From: Rhytidiadelphus loreus
Lineage: Eukaryota; Streptophyta; Bryopsida; Hypnales; Hylocomiaceae
Assembly (NCBI GenBank): GCA_947034895.1
Contig: OX344761.1
Location: 76,383,839 to 76,447,838, forward strand
Length of the DNA stretch: 64,000 nt
Direction: 5' to 3'
In this document: piece by piece, positions 12,136-23,985 of the stretch
Position numbering within the stretch: position 1 is the stretch's first letter
Layout: the number at the start of each line of letters is the position of its first letter
The notes under the pieces: model-generated
What the model was told of the DNA's origin: nothing
Seen by the model: the letters and a program-made list of their open reading frames with translations, nothing else
The model's database searches: none
Position numbers and translations under genes: made by a program

Positions 12136-14308
12136 TTACCCAGCATTGGTTTCGAATGACGCCGTTGGTTCCCGAAAGCACGCCCTGTCGTCCCATCTTG
12201 AGCATGGACGCTATGAAGCTGTTGAAGAAGGCGGTGCGGTTGGAGGCGAAGTTGGTCACCATGGGCTGCGTCCGCGGATCATTGTAGAGATCCTGGTCGG
12301 ATGTCATGACGCCCCGCCCGATGATCAAGTTCACGTAGTACGACGTGTCGAACATGTTGGGTGACTGCAAGTCTATGAACGTCTTCAGGTTCAGCGTCGC
12401 GAAGTCGGTCGCGTTGCCGTTGCGAGTGCAGAAGTTGTAAAGCTCCTGCCCGAACTCCGCGTCGGGAAACGAACTGTTCGCAGCAGGGTTATAGCGGTCC
12501 TCGAAGTTCGTGCAGTGGATCTCCCCAATCGTGTGCGCACCTATGTCAAAATCCCAAGCAGAATCACACCCAAAAATTAGGTCAACTTCAGTCAAAGAAT
12601 ACCACCACAGAGGGATTATCTCTGAAACATGGATTGGTTTACCCGATTAATAGTTTGCCAGTGATTATGCCTGAAATATGGCCGTTTTCCAATGGTTCCC
12701 TGTTTCTAGTGTATAATCATTTGGGAAACTTCTGAAATTGCTGGAAGGGAAACAAGGATAGTCTCCCTGTGTACACTCTTAAGTCTGTACAATACGTGTC
12801 TATCTAGAGTGGGTCCCTTCATCTCAAGCAATTGTTGTATTGCACCAATCGTTTTGCAGTCACCTCCTTAAGATTTAGAATCGAAGGGTATTCTTACTAG
12901 TATCCATGTGTGAATCTGAAAATGAGGTATTCTTGCTAGTATCTGTGTGTGTATCTGAAAATGAGGCGTTCTCACTAGAATCTATGAGTGCATCTGGAAA
13001 TGAGGTATCAAATCTGATTCGGAAAGCGATTTTCTAGATCCGAATAGAGGACTGTCTCTGGCTTGCAAATCAAGTTTATTTTCAGAATCTTATTGGAAAC
13101 CTGAAATAAGGAATACCAAATCAAGTTGGTGACTAATTGAACTAGTAACGCACATTTTGTAGAATGTAGGTATAGTACTCGTGGAAATGCTCTAATGGCT
13201 TGATGACAATACTAATATTCATACTCCTATGCTTCAGTGCAATTAGGACACCCACCTTCTTTTGGAGCCCACACTAAGAAGACAGAAAAGAGTAGACAGG
13301 GTTTAGGAATTCAATGAACCTGAGAGGACGACGAGATCGGTTTGATCTAATCCAGCAAGCGCGAAAGACGCCAACAAAGCATCCACTTTCATTGTCGACA
13401 GGGGTACGCTAGCAGTCGCAGCGGCCAAATACGAAACGACGCCATCGCGACGCCCCAAATCGATATCAAAGCTCGGCCCTCCCGTCTGCATAAGAAAATT
13501 CAGTTAAAATCGACAGCTCTGAAAATTAGTATACTAGATTCATATTCTGTAAAAAAGACCAATTAGAATTCCCGAGAGAAACCAAAGGAAGACATAAAAA
13601 TCCCCGTGTGATCCAAATCCTGCATTTACTTTGAAATCCCTGTCAAATCCCCTACTAAAAACCTACAAAATCTCAGTACAAGAAAATGCTGCAAATCCCC
13701 AGTGATGTAAGGCAGAAATGTGGATTTGAACACGCAGATTGCGAAGAAACTTGTTGTGCAATCTAGGTATGGACAATCTAGTTGTGGACAATCCAGACAT
13801 TGACGTATCCAGACAGGGCACTCGTAGGCTATGGTCGTACCAATCGCACGGCGTTCACCGCCGCGAGGGCTAAAATGTCCGCGCACGAGACCACTCCTGG
13901 ACAGGCCGCCTCCACATTCGCTTTGATGTCGTCGATTACCTCAAACTTCTCCAGCGTCACACTGATGGGCGCGTCTTTCTCTGCTTGCAATGTGGCCGTG
14001 GAGTTGAGCAGAATGGACGCGTCGCACCCTGCCGCGACGCAATCATGGAAAAACAGGCGCAGGAGCTTCCCGGGAGTCTGAATGTCCTGCAACACCGCAA
14101 AGTTCACGCGGTCCGCCACAATCTGCGTCAAGTTCGGGCAACTCGTGGCGTAGTAGCCGAATTGCAACCCCGGCCCCACGGAAGCTGTCTGCTTCAACGA
14201 GCGTCGACCGCCGAATCCCGCACTCATGGGACATCCCAACGCCTCAATACAACACACCAACGCTAGAATCACCACCACCACGGACTGCAACCACATAGTC
14301 GACCTCAT
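12131..14308 (-). CDS. Class III secretory plant peroxidase
   Basis: Three exons (14308-13841, 13485-13320, 12540-12131) with GT-AG introns and matching phases encode 347 residues, within the usual family length. Residues 1 to about 24 form a signal peptide with a hydrophobic core. The distal haem site is intact (LLRLFFHDCVAAGCDAS: Arg84, Phe87, His88, calcium-binding Asp89), as are the proximal His214 in LSGAHTIGEIHC, the structural motifs SCADILALAA and LGRRDG, and the family-like ending GVIRNQCW. NLT and NST are candidate N-glycosylation sites. The enzyme uses hydrogen peroxide to oxidise phenolics in the cell wall or apoplast. The exons are GC- and CpG-rich against AT-rich introns. Intron 2 contains a 39-bp triple repeat. 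The ATG at 14308 gives the signal peptide directly and no alternative is needed. All catalytic residues are present, so an active enzyme is expected; the physiological substrate is unknown. Confidence 0.95.
12888..13004. repeat. 39-bp unit, three tandem copies, in peroxidase intron 2
   Basis: The units begin GTATTCTTACTAGTATC, GTATTCTTGCTAGTATC and GCGTTCTCACTAGAATC, and all end in ATCTG(A/G)AAATGAG. The array sits entirely inside the intron. Confidence 0.85.
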
Positions 14309-14647
14309 GGTCGAAGGGCCCTATCCAAAACAGGACCAGTCTCCCAAACAGACACAAAATCTCCAAAACCTCGCAAATTTTCTGATCGAAGTCAACAATA
14401 TAAAAGCTCTCGGAAAAAGAACTCAAAGGACAGTCAGCTGCACGCGTCGGTGGGACTCACACACACACCACACTTCAGGCTCCCGGATTTCTCAATCACG
14501 TCCTTGTCTAGATTTCAACATGAAAGCGCTCCCCACGACGCATGCAATCTCCGTGCAATCTCTTCTACCCAGGAGCTAGCTAGCTAGCCCGAAGCTTGAC
14601 AATGATTGCTTAGCTGGCTTCCCCAAAGCCCTGTCGCCCCACCTACA

Positions 14648-14900
14648 CGAGCGTCGACTTCCAGTCGTTCAACCCTACTGACGGCGATGGCGACGAGCTC
14701 TCAATCTCGTTGCAATTCAGTGACCCCACTAACTACGCTTAAGTTAGCGACGGACTGAGCGCGTGCTCGAGCATCAACTTCCAGTCGTTCGCCTCTACTG
14801 ACTGACGGCGATGGCGACGAGATCATTGCAATCTCGATGCAATTCAGTGACCCCACTAACTTAAGCTTAAGTAAGCGACGGACTGAGCGCGTGCGCGAGT
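14648..14900. repeat. 120-bp GC-rich tandem duplication upstream of peroxidase
   Basis: Two copies begin CGAGC(G/A)TC(G/A)ACTTCCAGTC, share GACGGCGATGGCGACGAG and CAATTCAGTGACCCCACTAA, and end CGGACTGAGCGCGTG. They lie 340-590 bp upstream of the peroxidase start, between it and a possible plus-strand transcript. Confidence 0.85.
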
Positions 14901-15100
14901 GATTCCTCCACACCGTTGCAGCTGGAAATGATATAAAATGGGGCAGTGCGTAAGGCGTCGTCTAAACGGGCGACCGCTTCGCCTGGGATTCGATGGGGAA
15001 GCTCCGGGCGTCGTGACTGGGTGTCGTGGGCCTGCCTGGCCCGCCGAGGCCGTGGGGCCAGAGAAGAAGGCTAGGTGGTTGCTTTTATTATTAGTTAGCC

Positions 15101-15355
15101 ATGGCTGGCACTTTGGTTCCGCTTTCGGAGCTTCCTGTCGTGACGCCTGGACCGGTTGCTCCTGGAGCGAGTCAACGTCGCGGGGATCACTCGCTCGTCG
15201 GATTCCCTTCGCTGCTACCGGCGCGTCAAAGGCCGTTGCGTGACGGAAGCGCGACTCGGACGTGCTTCTTACTCCGGTCGGCCGTGCAGTGCGGTTCCTT
15301 GTCGCCAGAGTTCACTAAGTCTTGGGTTCAAGAAATTTGTGGATTACGTAAATAG
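15101..15355 (+). CDS. Uncertain small ORF, 84 codons, not recognised
   Basis: The ATG at 15101 has a strong context (GCCATGGC), and a TATA-like box (GATATAAAA) lies near 14931. The predicted protein starts MAGTLVPLSELPVVTPGPVA and is Pro/Arg-rich without known motifs. Overlapping frames (14938-15243 and 15156-15524) are equally open, which is common in GC-rich DNA and argues against picking one. It could be an exon of a longer gene, a non-coding transcript or a decayed gene. I do not recognise it. Confidence 0.2.
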   Translation: MAGTLVPLSELPVVTPGPVAPGASQRRGDHSLVGFPSLLPARQRPLRDGSATRTCFLLRSAVQCGSLSPEFTKSWVQEICGLRK

Positions 15356-15529
15356 GCAAATGTGGGGAATTTTCTGGGAATCAGAAGTAACTTATTGGAG
15401 GATGTTCTTGAGGCAATTGGAAAGTCATCATATCGTTTGGGAAGAAATTGTTGATTTACAAGGAGGTAAATGTAGGATGATGGTGAGAAGAGTGGAAACT
15501 GCGTGGAAGAAGCAAATGGCTTGAAGAGG

Positions 15530-18500
15530 ATGTACGAGAATTTGTAGGAGTCGGAATGAATAGTACTTTGTTCAAGTTAGTCATAGAGTCACAGAGTTCT
15601 CGATGAAGGTACAATGAGTGGTATTTGCTACTAGTGGTATACATATATATTGTAAGCAAAGCAAAACCCAATTTATGGTTCACGCTAGTGTCACACTAGC
15701 CATAGCTTCCGTTTTCAAGTGGATGGAGAGACGAAATGTATCCTTTTGATGCTCGAGGTTATGTATGATGTTCAACTAAACCAGCTTCTCCACCATTCAA
15801 GGACCAAAGTTTGACTACACCATTTCGTACCTCTGAACCAAAAAGTAGATAGTTACTTTGAAACAAAATGAAACCTTGATTCCAGTGCAAGAATTCAACA
15901 AAGCTATTTCCAACTCCTTAAATTGTATCAGAGCAGCAATCCAACCCTGCCCTGTAACAGAGGCATCACTAATGAGAAATGTGCTCTCAATCATTTCTGT
16001 AGCCCCTTTCACAGCGATGTGTGCTGCCCCTTTTACAGCAACTACTAAATGGATTGATGATGCGTTAAGTTAAGCTCTCAAACGCCATTCTTATCCACCA
16101 CCCAGTCACCCTTCCGTCTCCAGTGATTTCAATTCGTGCACCCCCGCACTAACTTGTGCCTTACTAGTCCCTTCCCTTCCTCTTCTTCACAATAGCGGCT
16201 TCGAAACTAACAAATAAATTGTAAACGTTTTTGCTAGAATTGGTGAGTTCAACGGAAAGTGAAAAATGAGATCCTGGAGGAAATAGTACTTGTGAGAGAC
16301 AGAGTGTGGACTGCCGGCGGCATAACGTAACGGATGAATTCCGGTTGTGTGAGTGAGGACGCCGATGCCAAACTCAAACCGTTGGGCGGAGAAAGGGACT
16401 CGCGACGGACGGACCGTCGGTCGGACGGTGCTGGCGACGGCGGGGTCGGTCCTGCAAGCGCGTCACCAGGGCCTTGCCGGTGGCTGGACTGGCGACAACG
16501 TGGGCGAATAGTGGCTTCAGTAGTAACTTTTACCTTCTCAGGTTTCTATGTGGGGTGGGACTCAACTATGAAGGTCCATTTACACTCCCTTGCGAGTGCT
16601 GCTTAGTTAGCAGTGGCGTTTGCAGGCTCCTGTTGACCAAGCCCACCCATGATGACTGGGATCCGGAAGAAATCACGCTACTTGGAAGTCATGGACCTTC
16701 ATTGCAAGAAAGATTCCTAGTTAATTAGTATGGGGACTTCAGTTGGGAGCTTGTAGTATTTGGATAAGGTACTACTTGGAGGTTCAAAAAGTGTGACCAT
16801 TTTCTAGTTGCATAACATTGTTTATCAATGAGGGAAAAGTCCCTTTTCCTTTTGTATTCTTGAAAAGGGGACCCGAATAGAATAGATTACCGCCATTCAC
16901 CCAATTTCATCACTTACAAGATCCTCCCAATCGCGTTAGTGGCCCATCTATTACCACAGTCTTTACAACCCTTCATCATGATGGCAATGCACATGGAAAG
17001 CGAACACTTTAGCCCACGCCTTAACATGGGGCTAATCATAGTTTAAGATTTTAGTTTTGAAAAATCATAGAAAATTCACTTCTTGATGGAATGTCTTCAT
17101 TCTTTTTGCAATTGACTTCTTTCAAACTCTGAAAAATATAGGAGCTAACAAATAGCTTCTCCAAAGTACCTAGTTAGCAAATTTGTGTGGTAATGGGCAA
17201 TTCTACCTTTGTAAACAAAATTGTCTTACTAATGGCTCCTCAACCAACCTCACTCTTGGAATTAATTGATAAATTTCTCCCAAATACCTAACAAAGCAAA
17301 AGAGCATGCCTACCCCGCTTGCAAAGTGAAAAGGCACCCAAAACCTAAAAACATGATTGGTTTTGCAAGCTTTTCAGATGGCATTACAAGAAGAACGAGG
17401 TGTAAAGAAGGTTCCCAAGTCTAAACCAATAGTGATGTTATAATTTTTTATTTTTTAAAAATCGAACAAGCACAGTCATAGCTAGCACAATCCTAGCTAG
17501 GCAAAATTTGGCTAGTAGGGATTGCAACTATTAAATTATTAAAAAAATATTTGAACTTCTTTTTAATTTAAAAAAAATCAACATGTGAAGTGACTATTTG
17601 TCTAATTTCACAACCTTCTTCATGTAGGCCACATTTTTTTTGTAATGCTAACAGATGTCTAATTACTAAGCACATTACTCAACTTCTTTATCATTGATTT
17701 CTCTTTTCATATTCTTTTTTCAAGTTGGGTGGTGATGCCCTACTACCCTCCCAGCATGAAGAGAACCATTGCTTGGTGATACAATGTTATATGATTCACA
17801 ATTTCGGGGAATTGAATCCTTTGAATATTTTTCAATCAACTTTTGTTTGAAAGGTAAATGGAATTGGTATTTAATGCAAATTTTGTAACATATTTTTTAA
17901 GACCTTTATAGAATTAGTTAAAGAAGAAATATGTCCCCTTGTTTTAAAGAACTCTTTTAGAACCTAGTGGCTTTGTGGACCTATTACCTTACAAAATCTA
18001 AGAATTACTACCATATTCAAGTTAATTCAACTTGTGCATTAGACAATAATAATACTCAAAGTATGTATTAATTTCAAAATTGTGCAACTTTGCAAGGTTT
18101 GCTAATATGGAAGTGCACACTATTTTGATAATTAAGCCAATTGTATGTTGTCTACACTATTTTTTAGTATCTCAAATATTGTGACTGCCATCTCAATTGT
18201 CATTCAACTTTCATCAAAACTTTTGATTGTCTTGCTTCCATCATTGTTAATTTCATGTGAATGCATGTTCACTCTAAAGGTGAACTTCCATGTGCCTAGA
18301 ATTAGCCAAACCTAACATAAAAGACCTAAAAAATTTGGAATTCCACATGGAAGTGTGCAATAGTTATAAGATAGTTGCAAGAGGAGAACCAAAGTTGTTG
18401 ATTGGCAAATTTTTCAAAGGAGGCTTGTGAAAAGTTTGGGAGGCAAAGTTTTCAACTGTTGAAAAAATAGTTTAAAATTGGACTTTAACTTTTGGGTTGC

Positions 18501-18541
18501 TTTAAATTAGTTTGGCGAAGCTACTCCTAAAATATATAAAT
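15530..18541. other. Spacer with GC-rich island and AT-rich tail, no supported gene
   Basis: Positions 16280-16620 are GC-rich with short open frames (for example 16334-16606) that show no motif. From 16740 the sequence is AT-rich and I see no coding exon, RNA gene or bounded element. Confidence 0.4.
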
Positions 18542-18819
18542 TCCCCAATACTTACAGAGAAGTGAAAGCATCACAATTCAACTCAACAAAGGCAATTCCA
18601 CCCTTCAAAAATTTCCAAATTCATTTCCAAATTCCAACACAGCATGGAAGTTTGCTCTCCATCAACACAGCATTAGACCATCCCCAATACTTACAGAGAA
18701 GTGAAAGCATCACAATTCAACTCAACAAAGGCAATTCCACCCCTCAATAATTTCCAAATTCATTTCCAAATTCCAACACAGCATGGAAGTTTGCTCTCCA
18801 TCAACACAGCATTAGACCA
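18542..18819. repeat. 139-bp tandem duplication
   Basis: Two nearly identical copies, each from TCCCCAATACTTACAGAGAAG to CAACACAGCATTAGACCAT. The near identity suggests a recent event. The open frame across it is a by-product of the repeat. Confidence 0.9.
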
Positions 18820-19626
18820 TCTTCATCAAACATTCATTGCATCAGGGTGAGGTTGTCTTGCACTAATTGAATTAGTGTAAAATTATTTTATTCTAACTTT
18901 GTTGTTGCGCACAACTGTGGTGTCCGGGGAGCAAGTCATGAAGAAGTGATAGTCTTTCCTTCTTTCCTTTTTTTCCTTTCCATGTTTTCTATGATAGTCT
19001 GAAAGAGGATTATCACTTTTGAAATGCAGTCACTGCCGAGTAGGTCTAAAGTTCGTGAAGCGAAGTAGGTGCGTCCTTCCTTGTCAAGGATTGTTTTGGA
19101 TGGTAACTTTTGTGCACCCACAGGCAGGCCTCGTGGCGGTCTGGGAGATCGATCTCAATCAATGACAAGTGAGGCAAAAACATGCGAAGAAAACAATCAA
19201 ACGGCCACCTTTCTGACAAAGGAAACAAGAGTGTTAACTTTTAGTGAATGTTGGCAAGACCAGCATCGATGCGTGGGTACGTTGAAGCTCATGTACGTGT
19301 AAAGCTCATGTGTGCACATTCAACTCACAAGCTAGCACATCGATCGATCTTGAGTAAAGAAATGTACGCGTATTTTTGCATCTCCTTCTTCACACGCAGA
19401 ATTAAGCGACGCTCCAGAAATGTGTTGTGGTTTCGATTGTAGGAATGATTTGTAGCACTCACTAGCTCTGCAAGCAAGAATTTTGCAACAATCTCGCTTA
19501 CAAGTTCATGATTGCAAACTTGCGACATATATACCTTACTAGCGTGGGATTCAGTTAGCGAATCATTCTTCAAATCAAACCTCAATCACTCAGCTTATTC
19601 ACTATGGGATTATATATATTCTTCGA

Positions 19627-20030
19627 TCATTTTGTGAAGGGATTGTTGCAAGTTTTGCAACCGTGATCTGGCATCATTAACAGCATTTCCCAAGTGGGAG
19701 CTGATTGAGGAGGAGTTGGAGGTGTCATATATATCCAGTCAGTCATGCTTGAAGGCTTTGAAAGGCAGGTCACAACATCTGTGACCTGGGAGGAACAGTG
19801 GCATTCATTTGATAAATAGTTGTCATTCAGACTCACCAAATAATGAGAACAAATAAAGGTGGAAACATCTGAACAGCTTTTCAGCTTGAGAATGTTTGTA
19901 CTGCCAGACAATTTTTTCATGCATTGATACATCCACTTCGGGTACAGTTCACACCCAATGGGGAAATAGAAAAACTCAACCTTGGAAGGACAGTCACCAA
20001 GGACAATAAGTGTTTGATGGATGATTTTCT
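19627..20030 (-). pseudogene. Possible Cys-rich gene fragment, not recognised
   Basis: An open frame of about 130 codons reads on the minus strand from about 20030 to a stop at 19627. It includes TLIVLGDCPSKVEFFYFPIG, YPKWMYQCMKKLSGS and a tail with several Cys residues. The composition looks protein-like. The frame starts beside the 15-bp direct repeat that bounds a 515-bp insertion, so it may be a gene cut by that insertion. No family is assigned; chance is also possible. Confidence 0.25.
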
Positions 20031-20570
20031 CTCTTATTGTGAGAAAACCCGTTCAAGGGTAAGGTAGTATGCTGTAAAAGCGCCCACCTTCTTCAAACCG
20101 CCCCTATTTTGGGGTGAAAAATGGAGACCGGGTGATCCTTAAATGGACCACTGTAGCAATTGAATGCATTGAGAAAAAATTATTTTTCTATTGCAAGAGC
20201 CAATCATTACTCTTGATTTCTGCACATCCGTTAACAAATTGCAAGTGGACAGATTTTGGGAGACCTATGGTTACAAATAGGTGCCTATGCCCTAAATCTT
20301 TGAAAATTTATAAGTAATTCAAAAAAGATTGAAAAAATACAAAACCACTTGTGTTAGTTTTCACATTCATTTTTTTTTCTCTGAAAAATGATCTAAAAAT
20401 AATGTTGTCCAAGTAAGCCTATGAAAAAGACAGACCAGCTCTTAAATGGTCACTTTTAGAGCATACTACCTTAGCTTTTACTGCAAAATAACACCCGAAG
20501 GTGAGTACACACCCGAAGGCGGGGGTCGAAGAAAGGCGCCAAGGGCGGGGTTGAATTTCTCTCTTATTGT
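20026..20570. mobile_element. Insertion bounded by 15-bp direct repeats with inner TIR element
   Basis: TTTCTCTCTTATTGT occurs at 20026-20040 and again at 20556-20570. Inside lies a 410-bp element (20062-20471) with terminal inverted repeats AGGTAGTATGCT flanked by TA on both sides (20060-20061, 20472-20473). Its TIR continues imperfectly for about 9 more bases. TA duplication with short TIRs suits a Tc1/mariner-like or related MITE. The outer direct repeats may be a second, retroposon-like event or a local duplication. Confidence 0.5.
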
Positions 20571-21189
20571 AGAAACACGGAATGCACCTACTCGTTCAAA
20601 AATTGAATCATTTTGGACTTGGGACCTACTTATCACTGTGGGAGCAGCCTTTTGGGTTAACTCCTAACAGAAATTAAATGTTTATAGATCCAAATTGCAT
20701 CAAAGTACTCAGACATATCCACAACAAGGCTAAAACCTTCATCTGTATTTATTCATTAACAAATCCAACCGTAGGATCCTTTAATTGATTTGTTAGAGTA
20801 TGTCAAGGAGTATGTATATCCTTTTAAAATTTTGGAATAAGAAACCTTAATACCAATTGCAAGATTATGATGCTTGGATTTCAAAAAAAGAAGTATTTTC
20901 AACTCTTCTAACATGGTTGTTAAGTTTCATCTTTCAAAATTTTAACCCAAAAATGTGTATATCCTACAACTTGCAACTCTCCATAATATGTTGAAGAAAT
21001 AGGTTGGGAATGCATATAAATTTATTTATTTTTTAATTTCATATTCATGCTTGAAAAAAATAGTAAATAGAAAGAGGTAGAGTAATAGAGTATGGTTTTA
21101 AATACTAAATTTGTTAAGAAGTTAGTCATTAGAGGAAGTCTAGACCTTGCAAAGGGCCATTTGACTACATGAAAATGTGCAATTATAGA

Positions 21190-21852
21190 AGAAAAAGTAT
21201 CCAAAAAATTAATAATTAATAATTTTTTGGGCCCTCGTGATCATCTAGAGAGCTACGCAAGATTTGGGACAAAATAAATTTTGCAAATTTGTTTTTGCAA
21301 TATCTCCCCCCCCCCCTAAATCTATACATCTATCAAAAGTCAAACGGGCATCTAATGTATGGAAATGAAAATTTTCAATCATAGTGGTTGTAATGTTGTA
21401 ATAAACAATCTACATTTCATGATTTTATTTTTTTCCAAAAATATTGAAAATTGAGTTGAATAAAGGACTTCAAAGTTTATTTTAGACCAAAGATTCTATA
21501 ATTTCCTATAAACTAAAACTCCTCATAATTTTCATTTCATTAATAAAAATAAAATGATTTCATGCTTTCTAAGTATGTGTAGAGGAGAACAAAGTTCAAA
21601 TTTTTATTTCTTAAAAAAGTGATTTTCTTTGAGTTGCTTACGGATTGCCTAGATTGAGAAAAAAACTACATATCATACAATAATTTTTTAACCATGTAGT
21701 CAAAAGTTGTGAAAATTATTGTGCCTTAAAACTATTCCTTGACCACAAGTTGCATGAAAATTTTAAAGAAAAAAAATGAAAATTTTGTTAGTAAAAGGAT
21801 GACCAAAAATTTTGAGTTGCCTAAAAACGCTACTTAGTCCTTTAGGGGTTAA
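21190..21852 (-). repeat. Partial TTAA-type element
   Basis: The right edge AGTCCTTTAGGGG plus TTAA (21849-21852) matches the family terminus. The interior (for example 21370-21560) is similar to 7830-8010 and to the complement of 26830-27000. The left end is not resolved. Confidence 0.5.
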
Positions 21853-22434
21853 GAGGTTAATCTTGAAAGAATGAGACCTATTACCAAGTCAACTAAAAAT
21901 GTTTTGATTTTTTAACCAATAGGTGCATTCTTCTATTCTACAATAACCTTGAAGGCATCCATCAAGCATTCTTTGGCCTCAATGTCTTTAAATGTATTAA
22001 TCTTGAATGGACTTGGTCTCATCACAATCTCAATCTATAATTTGTTTTAGATATTAGGATAAATAATTGCATTATCTATTGCTGCAATTTTGTGGAAAGT
22101 CATTCATTGGACATTTCCAATTCTCAATGTACTTCAAGAGTTAACACTTACAAAGGTTTGAAAACATTTGCCCATTTGGTGTAGAATGTAATAATGTCAT
22201 GATATATATAAAGGTACAAGGAAGTTCCGATTGACATGATTTTTTGGGTCCAACTCATAAATTATTAATGGGTTAGTAGCATAAAAGTTTTGATTATCTT
22301 TTGACATTGTTGAGAAATTTCATAAATTGATATACTCACAGAACAAGCACCAAACTTTAAGTATATAAATAACAATCCTACATATATGGACAATTTTGTT
22401 AAAATGGTGGTATTCTTTGTGCCATTTTCAGACC

Positions 22435-22640
22435 ACCTAGTCTAAATTGTAAAAGTGACATCTAGCACTAGTGTAGATTTTAGAAATCTTCAATTTGTAT
22501 ATTTTAGAAATCTAGGATTGGTATAGATTTCAAGACGTACGGTCTAAACTATAAAAGTGACATTTAGGACAAGTGTAGATTTCAGACATCTAGGAAAGGT
22601 ATAGAGTTCAATCATCTAAGACTTTTGTACATTTCAAAAC
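22435..22640. repeat. Two-copy degenerate repeat, about 100 bp
   Basis: GTCTAAATTGTAAAAGTGAC (about 22440) and GTCTAAACTATAAAAGTGAC (about 22541) open two related units rich in GTGTAGATTT(T/C)AGA. Confidence 0.6.
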
Positions 22641-23009
22641 CTTAATTCAATTTATACAAATGAAAAGATTAGAAAAAAGATCTGAAAGGAAATTTTGAAA
22701 TATTAATTCTTTTTTTTATGCAATCAGGGTAGCAATTGCTATCTAAGTCCTTGTCGTTGAATACACTTATTATAACTATCCATTTAGATTCTTCTATACA
22801 TAATGTCTAGCTTTACCATCAAAATTTTCAATTTATGAATTATAAAATTTTCAATTATTTCAATTATTTGATAATTTAATAATTCAAAGTGTTTGAAATT
22901 TTGGAAGAATTCTTGGTAGAGGTTTTAAAAAATTGAAGTTCATAATATACTAATTTGGATTCAATGAATTGACACAAATTGCAAGGGGAAGGGAAATTTG
23001 TAGTAATGG

Positions 23010-23490
23010 ACTAATGCAACAGACCAAGTAAACTCAATAAAGTGCAATGAAAGTGAAAGTTTGTATCAACGGACTAATGCAACAAGCTTCAACGAACTAA
23101 CACAACAGACCTCAACGGACTAATGCAATGAAACTCAACGGACTCATGCAATAGACTTCAACGGACTAATGCAATAGACTTCAACAAACTCATACAACGG
23201 ACCTTAATGGACTCATGCAATGGACCTCAACAGACTCATACAACGGATCTTAATGGACTCATGCAACGGACCTCAACAACTCATACAATGGACTTTAACG
23301 GACTCATGCAACGGACCTCAACAACTCATACAATGGACTTTAACGGACTCATGCAATGGACCTCAACAACTCATACAATGGACTTTAACGGACTCATGCA
23401 ACGGACCTCAACAGACTCATGCAACGGACTTCAATGGACTAATGCAATGAACCTCAATAGACTAATGCAATGGACTAATGCAATAGAGTG
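23010..23490. repeat. Satellite-like array of 45-bp units
   Basis: The best-preserved part (about 23250-23430) has a 45-bp period. Each unit consists of two related halves (GGACTCATGCAACGGACCTC and CAACTCATACAATGGACTTT). Outer units are more diverged. Since 45 is divisible by 3, the array leaves a repetitive open frame on the plus strand (unit like NGLMQRTSTTHTMDF) that I regard as non-coding. Confidence 0.85.
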
Positions 23491-23529
23491 CAATGGAAAT
23501 GGAAGTTTGTAGCAACAAATTGATGCAAT

Positions 23530-23726
23530 CACTAGAAGAAAACTGTGTTAGAATCCTTGAAAACACGTCACCTTGTTTTCGTTAAGTTCCCGTTTCAAAA
23601 CGCAGTCAAAACGCAGAAAAACACAGAAAAAGCGTTTTTCTGCATTTTGACTGCGTTTTGAAACGGGAACTTAACGAAAACAAGGTGACGTGTTTTCAAG
23701 GATTCTAACACAGTTTTCTTCTAGTG
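23530..23726. mobile_element. CACTA-type foldback MITE, 197 bp
   Basis: A near-perfect inverted repeat starting CACTAGAAGAAAACTGTG and ending in its complement (CTTCTAGTG), flanked by AAT on both sides (23527-23529, 23727-23729). The arms extend almost to the centre. It sits between the 45-bp and 58-bp arrays, so it inserted after those arrays existed. Confidence 0.85.
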
Positions 23727-23729
23727 AAT

Positions 23730-23985
23730 GGACTTCAATAAACTAATGCAATGGACCAACACAATAGAGTGCAATGGAAATGGAAGTTTGTAGCAACAAA
23801 TTGATGCAATGGACCAACACAATAGAGTGCAATGGAAATGGAAGTTTGTAGCAACGAATTGATGCAATGGACCAACACAATAGAGTGTAATGGAAATGGA
23901 AGTTTGTAGCAACAAATTGATGCAATGGACCAACACAATAGAGTGCAATGAAAGTGGTAGTTTGTAGCAAAGACTAATGCAATGA
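23730..23985. repeat. 58-bp tandem repeat, about four copies
   Basis: The unit begins AATAGAGTGCAATGGAAATG at 23763, 23821, 23879 and 23937. It contains GGAAGTTTGTAGCAACAAAT and GATGCAATGGACCAACAC. A related single unit lies at about 23484-23530 left of the MITE, showing that the array was split by it. All three minus-strand frames are open because 58 is not divisible by 3. Confidence 0.9.

Noticed and set aside
13782..14579. Plus-strand frames opposite peroxidase exon 1 and its promoter
   Set aside because: Antisense shadows of the GC-rich exon; the peroxidase frame carries all conserved residues.
23207..23512. Repetitive protein-like frames in the tandem array, and all-open frames at 23721-23992
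   Set aside because: They follow from 45-bp (multiple of three) and stop-poor 58-bp units; there is no start context, domain or codon bias.
23010..23985. CRISPR-like array
   Set aside because: Units are directly tandem with no unique spacers and the genome is a plant nuclear one.
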